Source: Chondrilla cf. caribensis (Eukaryota; Porifera; Demospongiae; Chondrillida; Chondrillidae). Taken from it: a DNA stretch of 64,000 nucleotides. The notes beneath the pieces are model-generated. The model worked only from the letters and a program-made list of their open reading frames with translations, was not told the DNA's origin and searched no databases. The stretch is from the NCBI GenBank assembly GCA_964020155.1, contig OZ026569.1, positions 1,854,971-1,918,970 of the forward strand, given 5' to 3'. Below are positions 27,701 through 35,778 of this stretch, piece by piece. Numbering within the stretch: position 1 is the first letter of the stretch; every line of letters begins with the position of its first letter. Made by a program: the position numbers and the translations under genes.

Positions 27701-27711
27701 GACTCGTCCAT
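12731..27711 (-). CDS. PCNT/AKAP9-like: Pericentrin/AKAP9-type coiled-coil protein with C-terminal PACT domain
   Basis: Giant coiled-coil scaffold of centrosome/Golgi microtubule organisation. Exons (minus): 27711-27655, 25622-25446, 24433-21542, 20939-19407, 19056-19000, 18529-18487, 17840-17791, 17506-17442, 17091-16770, 16262-16116, 13748-13647, 13003-12731; 1905 aa. The N-terminus has FRAGKEL followed by a lysine-rich run (KKKQSKKKKKKEKKAKDE), like the basic start of AKAP9 and GOLGA2. A serine/acidic linker follows, then from about residue 250 almost continuous heptad coiled coil rich in E, K, Q and L. The last 91 residues match the PACT domain that targets pericentrin and AKAP450 to centrosomes: RRNLAFQKSYLTQKV, then RFRARVWVVIAQLRIVRLW near the end. 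It is shorter than vertebrate PCNT (about 3,300 aa) or AKAP9 (about 3,900 aa), and may represent the unsplit ancestral type. Exons within the gap 13749-16115 could be missed. Paralogue assignment is not possible from this alone. Confidence 0.85.
13790..14100 (+). other. Unassigned protein-like ORF antisense in PACT gene intron
   Basis: An open frame at 13819-14100 on the strand opposite the host gene gives 93 residues of balanced, non-repetitive composition (for example SEPITDLEEWTNSYV and PPREPKWAIV). No splice partner or family was recognised. It could be a decayed retrocopy fragment, part of a repeat, or an exon of an antisense transcript. Low certainty that it is a gene. Confidence 0.2.
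14739..14967. mobile_element. TTGTATCC-family MITE, copy 4
   Basis: Left TTGTATCCTGGTTGAGGGG, right GCATACAAG. Interior blocks shared with copy 2 (gacaggtttcatta; tagtaaacacatttctgttg; atatgttgtattggactatg). Sits in the PACT gene intron 13749-16115, directly beside hairpin H2. Confidence 0.85.
14969..15037. repeat. Hairpin element H2
   Basis: 69-bp palindrome TAGTTATATCCTGCCTAGG ... CCTAGACAGGATATAACTA with the same arm (gtgctgcagca) as H1 and a shortened centre. Two bases from the end of MITE copy 4. Confidence 0.88.
15264..15890. mobile_element. Element with ATGTACCCCG ends carrying a minisatellite
   Basis: Left end ATGTACCCCGATGCGTAGGC; right end GCCTACGGGGTACAT is an imperfect inverse. 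Inside, 15395-15790 is a minisatellite of about 45-60 bp units (core gaggaaacttgccgaaac, gagcctYRgaatat, accgaacgaac), some 7 copies. Class unknown. In the PACT gene intron 13749-16115. Confidence 0.6.
15893..16033. repeat. Hairpin element H4 (141 bp)
   Basis: TAGTTATACCCCGCTTTTGG at left and CCGAAAGCGGGGTATAACTA at right; arms pair over about 60 bp around centre CCTCGGGCTGCGCCCTCGG, which resembles the H1 centre. Starts two bases after the element ending at 15890. Confidence 0.9.
16566..16737 (+). repeat. Interspersed repeat R1, copy 1
   Basis: Shares a block with 52196-52366: aatggctgattt, then 'agcgaaggttct', 'aaagatg', 'caagta', and 'accccacaagtttttaaact' against 'gccccacgagttcttgaact'. 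About 170 bp, class unknown. Lies in the PACT gene intron 16263-16769. Confidence 0.65.
18837..18893. repeat. Hairpin element H5
   Basis: 57-bp palindrome CTAAAGTACCTCTGGAGAAG / CTTCTCCAGAGGTACTTTAG-type arms (one or two mismatches) around an 11-base loop. Different arms from H1-H4. In the PACT gene intron 18530-18999. Confidence 0.8.
21109..21311. mobile_element. pogo-like MITE in PACT gene intron
   Basis: Left ACAGTAAAACACCACTCTAA; right GGTGGTCTCAATTGAGACTC then CACTGTA. Decayed CAGTRRAAC ends of the same class as 86-264. Occupies the intron 20940-21541. Confidence 0.6.
24645..25194. mobile_element. 550-bp element with 28-bp perfect inverted ends
   Basis: The 28 bases at 24645-24672 (starting TACGGTACACGAAGT) are exactly the reverse complement of 25167-25194 (ending ACTTCGTGTACCGTA). 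The interior is rich in 'tacgggcgtag' motifs. No transposase. In the PACT gene intron between the exons at 25446 and 24433. Superfamily not recognised. Confidence 0.85.
25203..25413. repeat. Right-half duplicate of the 24645-25194 element
   Basis: Nearly repeats 25010-25196: ggagttagcactta, cgttaaa, gatctRcaaggaat, gggtgtagctata, and ends with the same terminus acttcgtgtacc. The left half is missing, so it is a solo arm or a tandem truncated copy. Confidence 0.8.
25814..25994. mobile_element. MITE with CAGTGAAACCTCGCTAATCCGACA ends (quoted short)
   Basis: Left ACAGTGAAACCTCGCTAATC, right GATTAGCGAGGTTTCACTGT: 20+ bp inverted ends, pogo/Tigger-like. Interior repeats 'ttggattaggaggttgttgg'. 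In the PACT gene intron 25623-27654. Confidence 0.85.
26101..26166. repeat. Hairpin element H3
   Basis: TAGTTATGTCCTTCCTAGGT / ACCTAGGAAGGACATAACTA arms with gtgctgca shared with H1 and H2. It abuts the TTGTATCC element that follows. Confidence 0.88.
26169..26811. mobile_element. Long TTGTATCCTTT-ended element
   Basis: Starts CTTGTATCCTTT and ends AAAGGATACAA, an inverted pair over 10 bp. Near the right end it has gtgcacacttttgcctttgat, resembling the right end of MITE copy 1 (gtgtgcacacttttctctttgat). About 640 bp, no recognisable coding sequence. Possibly a longer relative of the 235-bp MITEs. Confidence 0.6.
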
Positions 27712-27857
27712 GTTTGCTCACAAAGGATTGATTTGAAAAGAATGCCGCAGCCAAACGTGGAAGCCTAAACGTGGCTTCAAAAGTGGTTGGTTACGCCCCA
27801 AATGAGAATGTAATGATATTAGGGTTTACCCCATCGACTTGACACGTGACCGATAAA
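27712..27857. promoter_or_regulatory. Bidirectional promoter, PACT protein / PPM1H-like
   Basis: 146 bp between divergent start codons. CACGTGAC at 27843-27850 lies 7 bp before the phosphatase ATG, the same motif and spacing as in the PRIMPOL/DDX1 promoter. No clear TATA box. Confidence 0.6.
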
Positions 27858-29258
27858 ATGGAAGGGTTGAAATCTGTTCCTAGTCCGCGTGAAATAGACC
27901 TAGCGAAGGCGAACAAGAAACCTGTTAGCTATAATTACCAGAGACCGCCTTTCTTGGGACTCCAGCAAAAAGATCTTGACACAGCCCGAGATCATGGTAT
28001 ACGGAAGATATTACAACCTTCGAATCAAGATCAGATACCCTGGGGAGCAGGATATGCGGAAGCTATAAATTCTGGTAAATCGATGTTCAAGAATGAAGAC
28101 CAGGCTTCTGTACATGTAGGTTCAATAGAAGTGAATAATAAGGAAAATAAACGAATTTCCGTACAATATGTCCTTTATGGGGTTTTCGATGGCCATGCTG
28201 GAACCGATGCTGCACTTTGGGCTGCTAACACACTCCACAAACATATACATCTCAACCTTGATGCAATAAAATCATACTTAGTGCAGGATGAGACAGAAGT
28301 TGTTACTGAGTGTGATCCTGGGCTTGGCTACATGACTGACCCGATACCAAAAGATGACCTAGTGGCTGGTGCCCTTGAAAAGGCATTCGTTGAAATGGAT
28401 GAACAAATTCGAAATGAATCTCAAGCCTACCAGATTGACGGGGGGTGTACTGCCATGGTTGCTCTTTTTTTACAAAAGAAGTTGTATATTGCAAATGCTG
28501 GTGATTGCCGAGCCATAATTTTGTTAGAGAAATTCACAAAGTGTCAGGAGATGTCAATGGATTTTACTCCAGAAACAGACCGTATTCGATTGCAGTCACT
28601 CGCTTACCTTCAGCCTCAATTATTGGGGAACTACTATGGCCGTTTAGAATTTCAGCGACGTCTGAGAAAGAAAGATATTGGTTCAAAAGTTTTGTGTAGG
28701 GACCGGTATACTAATGGCTGGATGTTTCATTCGGTTTCCGAGGTAGATGTTGTCAGAGTTCCAATGATTACTGGTCATGGTAAGAGAGCTCGTCTCTTGG
28801 CTACTATTGGAACAACAAGAGGTTTTGGGGATCATTTTCTGGAGGCTCCCGGTAATGTATTTGTGAAGCCTTTCTTGACACCAGTACCAGAAGTAAGGGT
28901 CTTCAACTTGGAGGGTGTTGATCTCCAGCCTACTGATGTTGTTATCATGGCAACTGATGGCCTTTGGGAGTGTCTTTCGAATGATGATGTTGTGGATATC
29001 GTGCGTGAGGCAGGAGATAAAGTAGGGGATGACGAGTTATATTCTCATCTAGCTCATGAACTTGTTGCCACGTCTAGGGGACAATTTGGTCCAAAAGGAT
29101 GGAAAAGTAAAAACAACCAAATTGCCAGTGGTGATGATATCACTTGCTTTGTCATTCCATTGCATAAGTACCGCAATCGCCCCCTCTCATCCTCATTTGG
29201 TGACTTGGATCCAGTTCTTTTTGGTGCACCCCATCCGTCTGCACAAAATCTGCCTTGA
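27858..29258 (+). CDS. PPM1H: PPM-family protein phosphatase, PPM1H/J/M type, single exon
   Basis: Metal-dependent Ser/Thr phosphatase; vertebrate PPM1H removes LRRK2 phosphates from Rab GTPases. 466 aa, uninterrupted. Start taken at the ATG at 27858; the frame is open four codons further, beginning GTG. PWGAGYAEAINSGKS then NEDQAS (about 61-84) match the PPM1H block before the first metal-site residues; FDGHAG (110-115) is the PPM signature; GGCTAMVALFLQKKLYIANA then GDCRA is the central core; TTRGFGD; ATDGLWE and SGDDITCFVIPL supply the late metal-binding aspartates. Metal ligands look intact. It is intronless while all neighbours have 12-35 exons, suggesting ancient retroposition or intron loss. 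Family certain, exact PPM1H versus J/M paralogue less so. Confidence 0.9.
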   Translation: MEGLKSVPSPREIDLAKANKKPVSYNYQRPPFLGLQQKDLDTARDHGIRKILQPSNQDQIPWGAGYAEAINSGKSMFKNEDQASVHVGSIEVNNKENKRISVQYVLYGVFDGHAGTDAALWAANTLHKHIHLNLDAIKSYLVQDETEVVTECDPGLGYMTDPIPKDDLVAGALEKAFVEMDEQIRNESQAYQIDGGCTAMVALFLQKKLYIANAGDCRAIILLEKFTKCQEMSMDFTPETDRIRLQSLAYLQPQLLGNYYGRLEFQRRLRKKDIGSKVLCRDRYTNGWMFHSVSEVDVVRVPMITGHGKRARLLATIGTTRGFGDHFLEAPGNVFVKPFLTPVPEVRVFNLEGVDLQPTDVVIMATDGLWECLSNDDVVDIVREAGDKVGDDELYSHLAHELVATSRGQFGPKGWKSKNNQIASGDDITCFVIPLHKYRNRPLSSSFGDLDPVLFGAPHPSAQNLP

Positions 29259-29937
29259 TGTTATTTTGTAGTTTCAGTAGGATTTTTGTGACTAATATCA
29301 CATATTCTGTGTCTGTATTACAGTGTATTAAAATTCCCTCACATGTACATTGAGTACCCAATTATATTACTTTTATGTTTGTATATTGAATGTGTGAATT
29401 GAAAGGATCATTAACGACTGAAAGATAAATGATTTCATATTAATATAAGCTGGACAGCTTAATTGCAAGATGACAATTTGCATGTCCAGTATTAAACATA
29501 ACTTTCATCTTGATGTATGTTTATATGTACGTTTCATGTCAATGTTCTCCTCAACCCCTTCCATATGTACTGTTCAATGCATATGCAAATACAGCAATTT
29601 ACATTATGCGTAGATCTAGATCAATAATAATAATGTACACACAAACCGCATAATATATTATAGGTCTAGATCAATAATGATAATAATATACTCAAACTGC
29701 AATATATAATAATATAATAACATGCATATTAATTACGTATATAATACTACAACAATGTACACATATTGGAATATTCCAAAATAATTACAATGTAATTGAA
29801 ATATTAGAATCATGATGATGTATGGTAACCACAATACCAACGCTGTTATAGAAGCTCTTTACACTATAATGCATAATGTATGGATCACATAAACAAATAT
29901 TATTATAGTGCATTGATACAAAAAGAATTGATGGAAA
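29259..29937. other. Intergenic, convergent PPM1H-like / PLXDC ends
   Basis: 679 bp AT-rich spacer. Holds a short tandem duplication of about 50-55 bp (29611-29700: agatctagatcaataataat, then ggtctagatcaataatgata). No gene or full mobile element recognised. Confidence 0.6.
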
Positions 29938-32900
29938 TTAGCATTCTTCATATTCCTCCAATTTGCTCTTGCTAACATCATAAGAGGCTGATTCACCCTG
30001 CTTGTGCTTTAAGGCATGATGCTAGGAAATAAAGAACATGTACTTCAGCTTTTTATACTGCCTTCTACTGTAATAATACACTCACTCACTTCAGGATTAT
30101 ATATTATAAAGATTAACAAACATACATTCAGACTAGATACATACAATTCATCTTTGTGCAGCAAAACTTCACTCAGATGATAATTAGGAAACACATTTGT
30201 ATCAGTTATTCTCCCCATTTCCCAAATGTGCTAGAGGGACTTCCTGTACTCACAGAGGGACTATTTTCCAACTACCAGGACATGAAGGAATGGGATTGAC
30301 ACTTCTTTGCATTTTGATCCTTCCACGGTGCTCTTCTAATCTTTATTGAAAATGTACGAACAAACCTCCTCAGCACCATGGTTCCACATTACAGCAAATA
30401 TGTCACCAATGTATCATAGCTGTATTCCTGGCTTCAATAGTGCTGTTTCCTTTTAGGAGATATAATAGTCGATCCCATTCCTCGATGTCCTGCTAGAAAA
30501 GGAAAGAAAGAAGCCAGCAACCTGCATGTACAACATACGTATATTTTATATATGCCAACATACACCTTCCCTCTAACACTGCAAAGTTGAGATGAGTACA
30601 ACTGACTTCAGAAGACAGAGTGGAGATATCTACCACAAGAGATCTCAGCAGTATGATAGGCAAAAAAACCTATCCACAATGTACTGTTGGTCAGTGAACA
30701 ACCAAAGGAGAAGGTGGGAAGTGAATGAGTAGAAAGAATAAGGGAAAAGAAAGATACGTACGTATAATGACAAACCTAATTATTAAGAAGTGATGAAACC
30801 ACATTTGTAAATATCATGAAGCACTGAAAGGTTCACTACTCACAGGGAAATACAGTGGTTAACCATTGGATTAGTCTTAAGTACAGTGAACATAAGATGG
30901 GCCAACTGCTATTCATAGAATACATAATATTTTAAAAATTGAGAACTGGATTTTAAGTTATACCTTCGCAAAAGGCAAATTCTGGCATCCAGCTTCTTTT
31001 AAACATAATTAATATAAGACAAAATTTCTACAATATTTGCCTCAAATCTTTTTTTTTGTGAAATTTACAAATACATTTCTGTACATGAAAATTTATTGTG
31101 CAAGTTCACATACATATTTACCTCAATCATATACATCCCAATCCGGCTGGTGGGATGTCGATATCCATACAGGCATACAATGCCCAGGACAGAAATAAAG
31201 ACTAGAACGCTCAGCAAAATAGCTGAAACTATGATACCAACAGTGATGCCAGCAATTGATCCAGCTGACATGCTTCCTTGCGAAGCATTTATTGCACTTG
31301 GGGTCTGTGTTGAAGAAAATAACGAGTGTGTGAGCTTGCCAGCATACCTATATAAAATTATTCTGTATTTTTAATAAATGATGATATAAATCAATCATCC
31401 ATAGGAAACAATCAGAGAAAAAAATACTTACACTTCTAAAATATTAGACAGATAATATGAATGATCATACCTACCTCTACTTGGACTTCACAATTTAGAT
31501 GTGCCTATTCAAAGAAAATGGAATCACATGAAAAAGTAATTATACTGTTACATCATTTGCAAACTGCCGAGCAATAGTATAGGAAGACAATAGTCTGGCA
31601 CTATCAAGGTATGAAAGTGAAGGTATAGTCTAGTGACATTTGACATTAAATAGCACTTTCAAGACAAGATGAACAGATGGCTTATGGATAGATATTTATA
31701 TGTTAGGTATGTAATTTTGTTAGGCATGCTATTCAAGTAGCTAGGTAGACAACTCTTGAACAATGAGACCAAGTACAAACGACCTTGTAGAAAAAGTACC
31801 ACAAAGGATCACAGTTATATGATGTACGTAACTGACTGATTCAAATATGTGTTATGATTGACACCATAACAGATAAATAGTACTGCTAGCGCTATTAATT
31901 AATTTGCAATTATGCCAGTACAGCATTTGAAAACATAAATAGCACAGTATGTGTCAATATGATGCCTTGATTATTGGACTAACACACTTACATCAATGCT
32001 ACACTTCGACTGGGTCCACAACTGCCTGTGACGATCCACCCCATCTGAGCACCTTTGTAACATTACAAATACATAGATACGTATGTATGCACACAAGACC
32101 ATCATGAGGTTGCAATATGTACAAAAGCATAGTTACCTATTCAAACTGGGACACCAGCCACAGTCAAAGGGGGAGACTTTTGCCACATTTGAGCAATCCA
32201 AGCAGGAATTTGCACTTATGCAGTCTATATGCAAAATTGGTTGAATGTACTGATCATGTAGCATGTATATTATGTAAGATGGCTATGGATTTGATAAATT
32301 TCTAACTTGGAAGTGGAGTCAGAATTATGGTTGAATGCGATGTTATGTTCCTCATCAGCAAGTCAACAGAATGGTATTCTGCAATGATTCCATACAGAAT
32401 TCCTTGATTGAAATAATAAAGATGAGAACACATTTTATTAATATGTATAAACTCATGATATGGAAATAGTATATATGTACATATACGTATATTAAAGCGC
32501 ACCTCGGACAACATAGCGGATTAAGAAGAAAGCATCAGAGATTCCTACTCTCAGTGGAAAACTAACATTGTTTAGTGATGAAATAGGAAGAGGTATCTTC
32601 AAAAATAAAAAAAAGAAGTATGTACGTAGTAAAGTCTTCAATGAGAAGCAACACTCTACAATATGAATGTTGGTATGGTACTAGCAGTATACTTAAACTT
32701 TGGGAAGCTTAACTCTCACAGCTACGTACATGTTATATAATGTACATATCAAGAAATACTACAATTTATATTACTATGTTATAATAAAAAATCATTAAAA
32801 CATCCACATTGTACCTGTTTGTAGACAAAGTGAATACTTCCATTTGGGAAAAGTGAAACTTGAAAAGTGAAAGCTCCACCTAGGGTGAAACAAACATGAT

Positions 32901-35482
32901 TTAAACTCCTTATTTGCATACAAAGTAATTTACATACTTTGAAGATGATCTAGATTGTAAACATTGTCCCATTGAACAGTGAATTGTTTGTCTACAGAGA
33001 GAAAAGAATAACCATTTTCTAATCATCATTAGTAAGTACAATGAAACCCAAGAAAACTAACCAGTACTGAATATGTACACTTTTGAGCTGGAATCCACTG
33101 TAACATCAAAATTTGCTTGGAGAGGGGCAATGTACTGGAAATCAGCAATAAGCGAGTGCCTCAATGTTCCAGTATACAAGAATCCTGGACATACATAATA
33201 TGCAAATTGCAAAAATAAGTGTATTCATGGTTATGCTGACAATGTCACACACACCGCTGATGAGTAATGTTCAATGTGCAAACAACGGTCTAACACATTC
33301 AATACATAAACAGGTAAGCATGCAGAGACACACAAATACTATTAATTTTTATAAATTTAATAATTATCATCATTAAGTAACCACAATGTAATTACCATTA
33401 GTTCCAACTCCAATGTAATCAAGAAGATGACCATAATAGGGGAATTTGAATTTAAGCTCATACAGCTGGAAAGTAACAAGATTAAGAAGCAATCATAATA
33501 ACTACATAAGTAGAGGCAATGTAATCTACCTGAAATACAAATGCTAGGTATATATGTGTACATACTAAACTCCCCATACAGTATATACCAGTTTTATTAA
33601 TACATTGCAATCAAATCAGGTTTACCTGACATTTGGTTCATCCAAAAACCTTATTTATCCAAATTTTGTGATTGGCCTTGGCCCTCCACTAAGTCATGGA
33701 CAGTGTATCCTGATTTAATCATAATCTAACTTACCTAATACATTTCACAAGGAACAAATCTGGTTGGATCAACCATGCAAATTCCACTGTATACTATACT
33801 TTCATTTCATTCATGAAAACATACTTTTGGTTACCAGAAAACCCACTGTAGACTTCAACCAGCCCCCTGAAAACTAACATCCTACTGTAGTACAATAATA
33901 TAGCAATTTGATAAAGTTAATGATATTAATAAATGTGCTATCATAATACAATTGTATGATTCACAGCACACCGCTGATGAGTTACAATCAAGTCAGGTAC
34001 TCATAGAAGTGATAAATTCACAAAGGAAGTTGATTCAAGTACAACTATTATATACCATACAAGTGTGTATAGATGAATTTGACAGTACCACATTCCTACA
34101 CCATGGGCAATGTATACCTATGCAGTATAGATTGTCTATGCTGACACATGACTACATAATGCTAAATAGCAAATATGTGACAGGAAGTTGACTCAAGTAC
34201 AACAAATACTTTAGCTATATATGAAGGAGTGTATTTTTGCATACATGAATGTACCTACATAGAATAGACAATTTATACATACATATGTTGTATAAATTGT
34301 CCTTGCTTATACAAGTACATAATAATCCTGATCTGCAACAAGAAGTTGACTCAAGTACAACAAACATTTAACCATATATGTGTGTGCATGTGTATAGGAA
34401 CATGATGGAACACCTTCCCACATACATGGTAATATAGTTTTACCAAGAGATACATCACACTGTAGACTGCATCTGTTACCATCAATATTACCAGTAGAAC
34501 TAATGCCAGAAACCTACAAGTACTAGCAATGATCAAAATCCAACATCCTTTACACTTGGACGACAATACAAGGCACTACCATCAATAAAGTAGGTATACT
34601 TGTTATCTGACAATACTTGTAATAAGATATATTATCTGTCATGTTAATTGGGGTTATGGCATCAATGTGATGCTGCAGGCGCTCTAATACTATGTGGTAT
34701 AGAGTGCCCACGGTAATGCACATAGGAATATCAAAGTCATGGGCTAAACTATCTAAACTAATAACTCACTCGTACAACAAGAGTCCTATTGGAAAGAGGC
34801 GAAATTTCGACTTCTTTATTCTTCCCATACATAGCTGGTAAGTCAAGCCAATGCTGTTGAAAATCCTTCTCTTCAGTCAAGTACTTTGAGGAGTAATAAT
34901 CATGATCAACCTAGAATCAATGAAAATAAAGCAAGATCATATTATACGTAACGTACGTTGTAAGCAAGCGAACTTGATGGGATTTAGAGGGGGTTAATGA
35001 TTATTTCCGGTGACAGATCGTGCAGATGTACTAGTGTAACCATAGATAGTAGTATAGAGTATCTATGGTGTAACAGGACGGTTGTACTTATAGATTTCAT
35101 TCATCGATATAAATTGAAGCTAAATGCGAAACAGGTGGCCGAAATTACAAAAGTTCGGCATATCCGCTGACTAGTACAACTTAACTCACCACTTCGATGC
35201 TTCCATTCTTGAAGTTTGGCGGTGGGGTGGTATCGCTCCGCTTTGATAGAAACCTGTCCAGTTCAGTCTCGGTAACGGCGCTAGAGAGAACATTCAAAAG
35301 TTCTCCTTCAAATTTGTACTCGATGTCAGTGCCTAAAGACCGTTTGAAATGAAGGTATCATAATCAATTTCGGGCCCTCTACACTTCTGTCGGCCGGGAA
35401 TGTTACCCCGGCACCTACCTGACACGAGGACGATGAGAAACAATGAAGACAAGACAGCAAAACTCCCGGTCGCTTTAACCAT
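29938..35482 (-). CDS. PLXDC: Plexin domain-containing protein (PLXDC1/2, TEM7 family)
   Basis: Type I membrane receptor; vertebrate PLXDC1/2 bind PEDF and cortactin. 14 exons (minus): 35482-35419, 35332-35190, 34910-34770, 33465-33396, 33184-33062, 32991-32938, 32879-32815, 32596-32503, 32378-32307, 32224-32137, 32052-31992, 31504-31475, 31304-31122, 30021-29938; 423 aa (human 500-529). Signal peptide MVKATGSFAVLSSLFLIVLV at 1-20. Family blocks: FPYYGHLLDYIGVGTNGFLY, then DFQYIAPLQANFD, QWDNV, GAFTFQVSLFPNGSIHFVYK, and RVGISDAFFLI. The cysteine-rich PSI segment has TPLPNCISANSCLDC...DCGWC...RCSDGVDRHRQLW. One transmembrane helix at about 352-378, followed by YGYRHPTSRIGMYMIE, diagnostic for the family. 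The cytoplasmic tail is short and ends in EEYEEC. Confidence 0.92.
33580..33800. mobile_element. Decayed MITE-like stretch in PLXDC intron
   Basis: Phrases such as 'aatcaggtttacctgacatt', 'ttggttcatccaaaaacctt' and the end 'caaattccactgta' resemble a pogo-type MITE with eroded ends. Weak evidence. Confidence 0.3.
34010..34380. repeat. Three spaced copies of a repeat, period about 159 bp
   Basis: The phrase aggaagttgaYtcaagtaca recurs at about 34023, 34183 and 34341 (third begins acaagaagttgactc), followed each time by 'caacWaWtattt...tatat'. Partial unit similarity implies a degenerate tandem repeat. The 34268-34302 stretch is also a palindrome (gacaatttatac / gtataaattgtc). In the PLXDC intron 33466-34769. 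Confidence 0.6.
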
Positions 35483-35778
35483 GTTCGACTCTCGAGCGCT
35501 CAATAACTGAAGAGAGATACCCACTGCAACCTATGTCTACAGTAAATTCCTAGACTGACGTAAGTGAACAATATTATACGCTACCTGTGTTTATAACATA
35601 GGGCACGAGGGAGGTGTGTCCCACTTTTATGGCCTCCTGGTTCCGGTCCGGTGACTGGATAAGACTGGAACTTGACAGTCTTCAAAATGGCTGCAATTTT
35701 CATTGAGAAGCGGCTGTTTGCATGAATCTTATGTAGTTTTTCATTTCATTCTAGTTACATTCGTAGGCGTTAATAACA
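35483..35778. promoter_or_regulatory. Bidirectional promoter, PLXDC / VPS50
   Basis: 296 bp between divergent start codons. A CRE-like TGACGTAA sits at about 35556. The CACGTGAC box of the other two promoters is absent. A more G+C-rich stretch (cctcctggttccggtccggtg) lies mid-way. Confidence 0.55.

Noticed and set aside
27464..27754. 96-codon minus-strand ORF over the first exon of the PACT gene
   Set aside because: It is out of frame with the true exon (MDESEDVSRDEKFRAGKEL), which has a proper donor and in-frame continuation.
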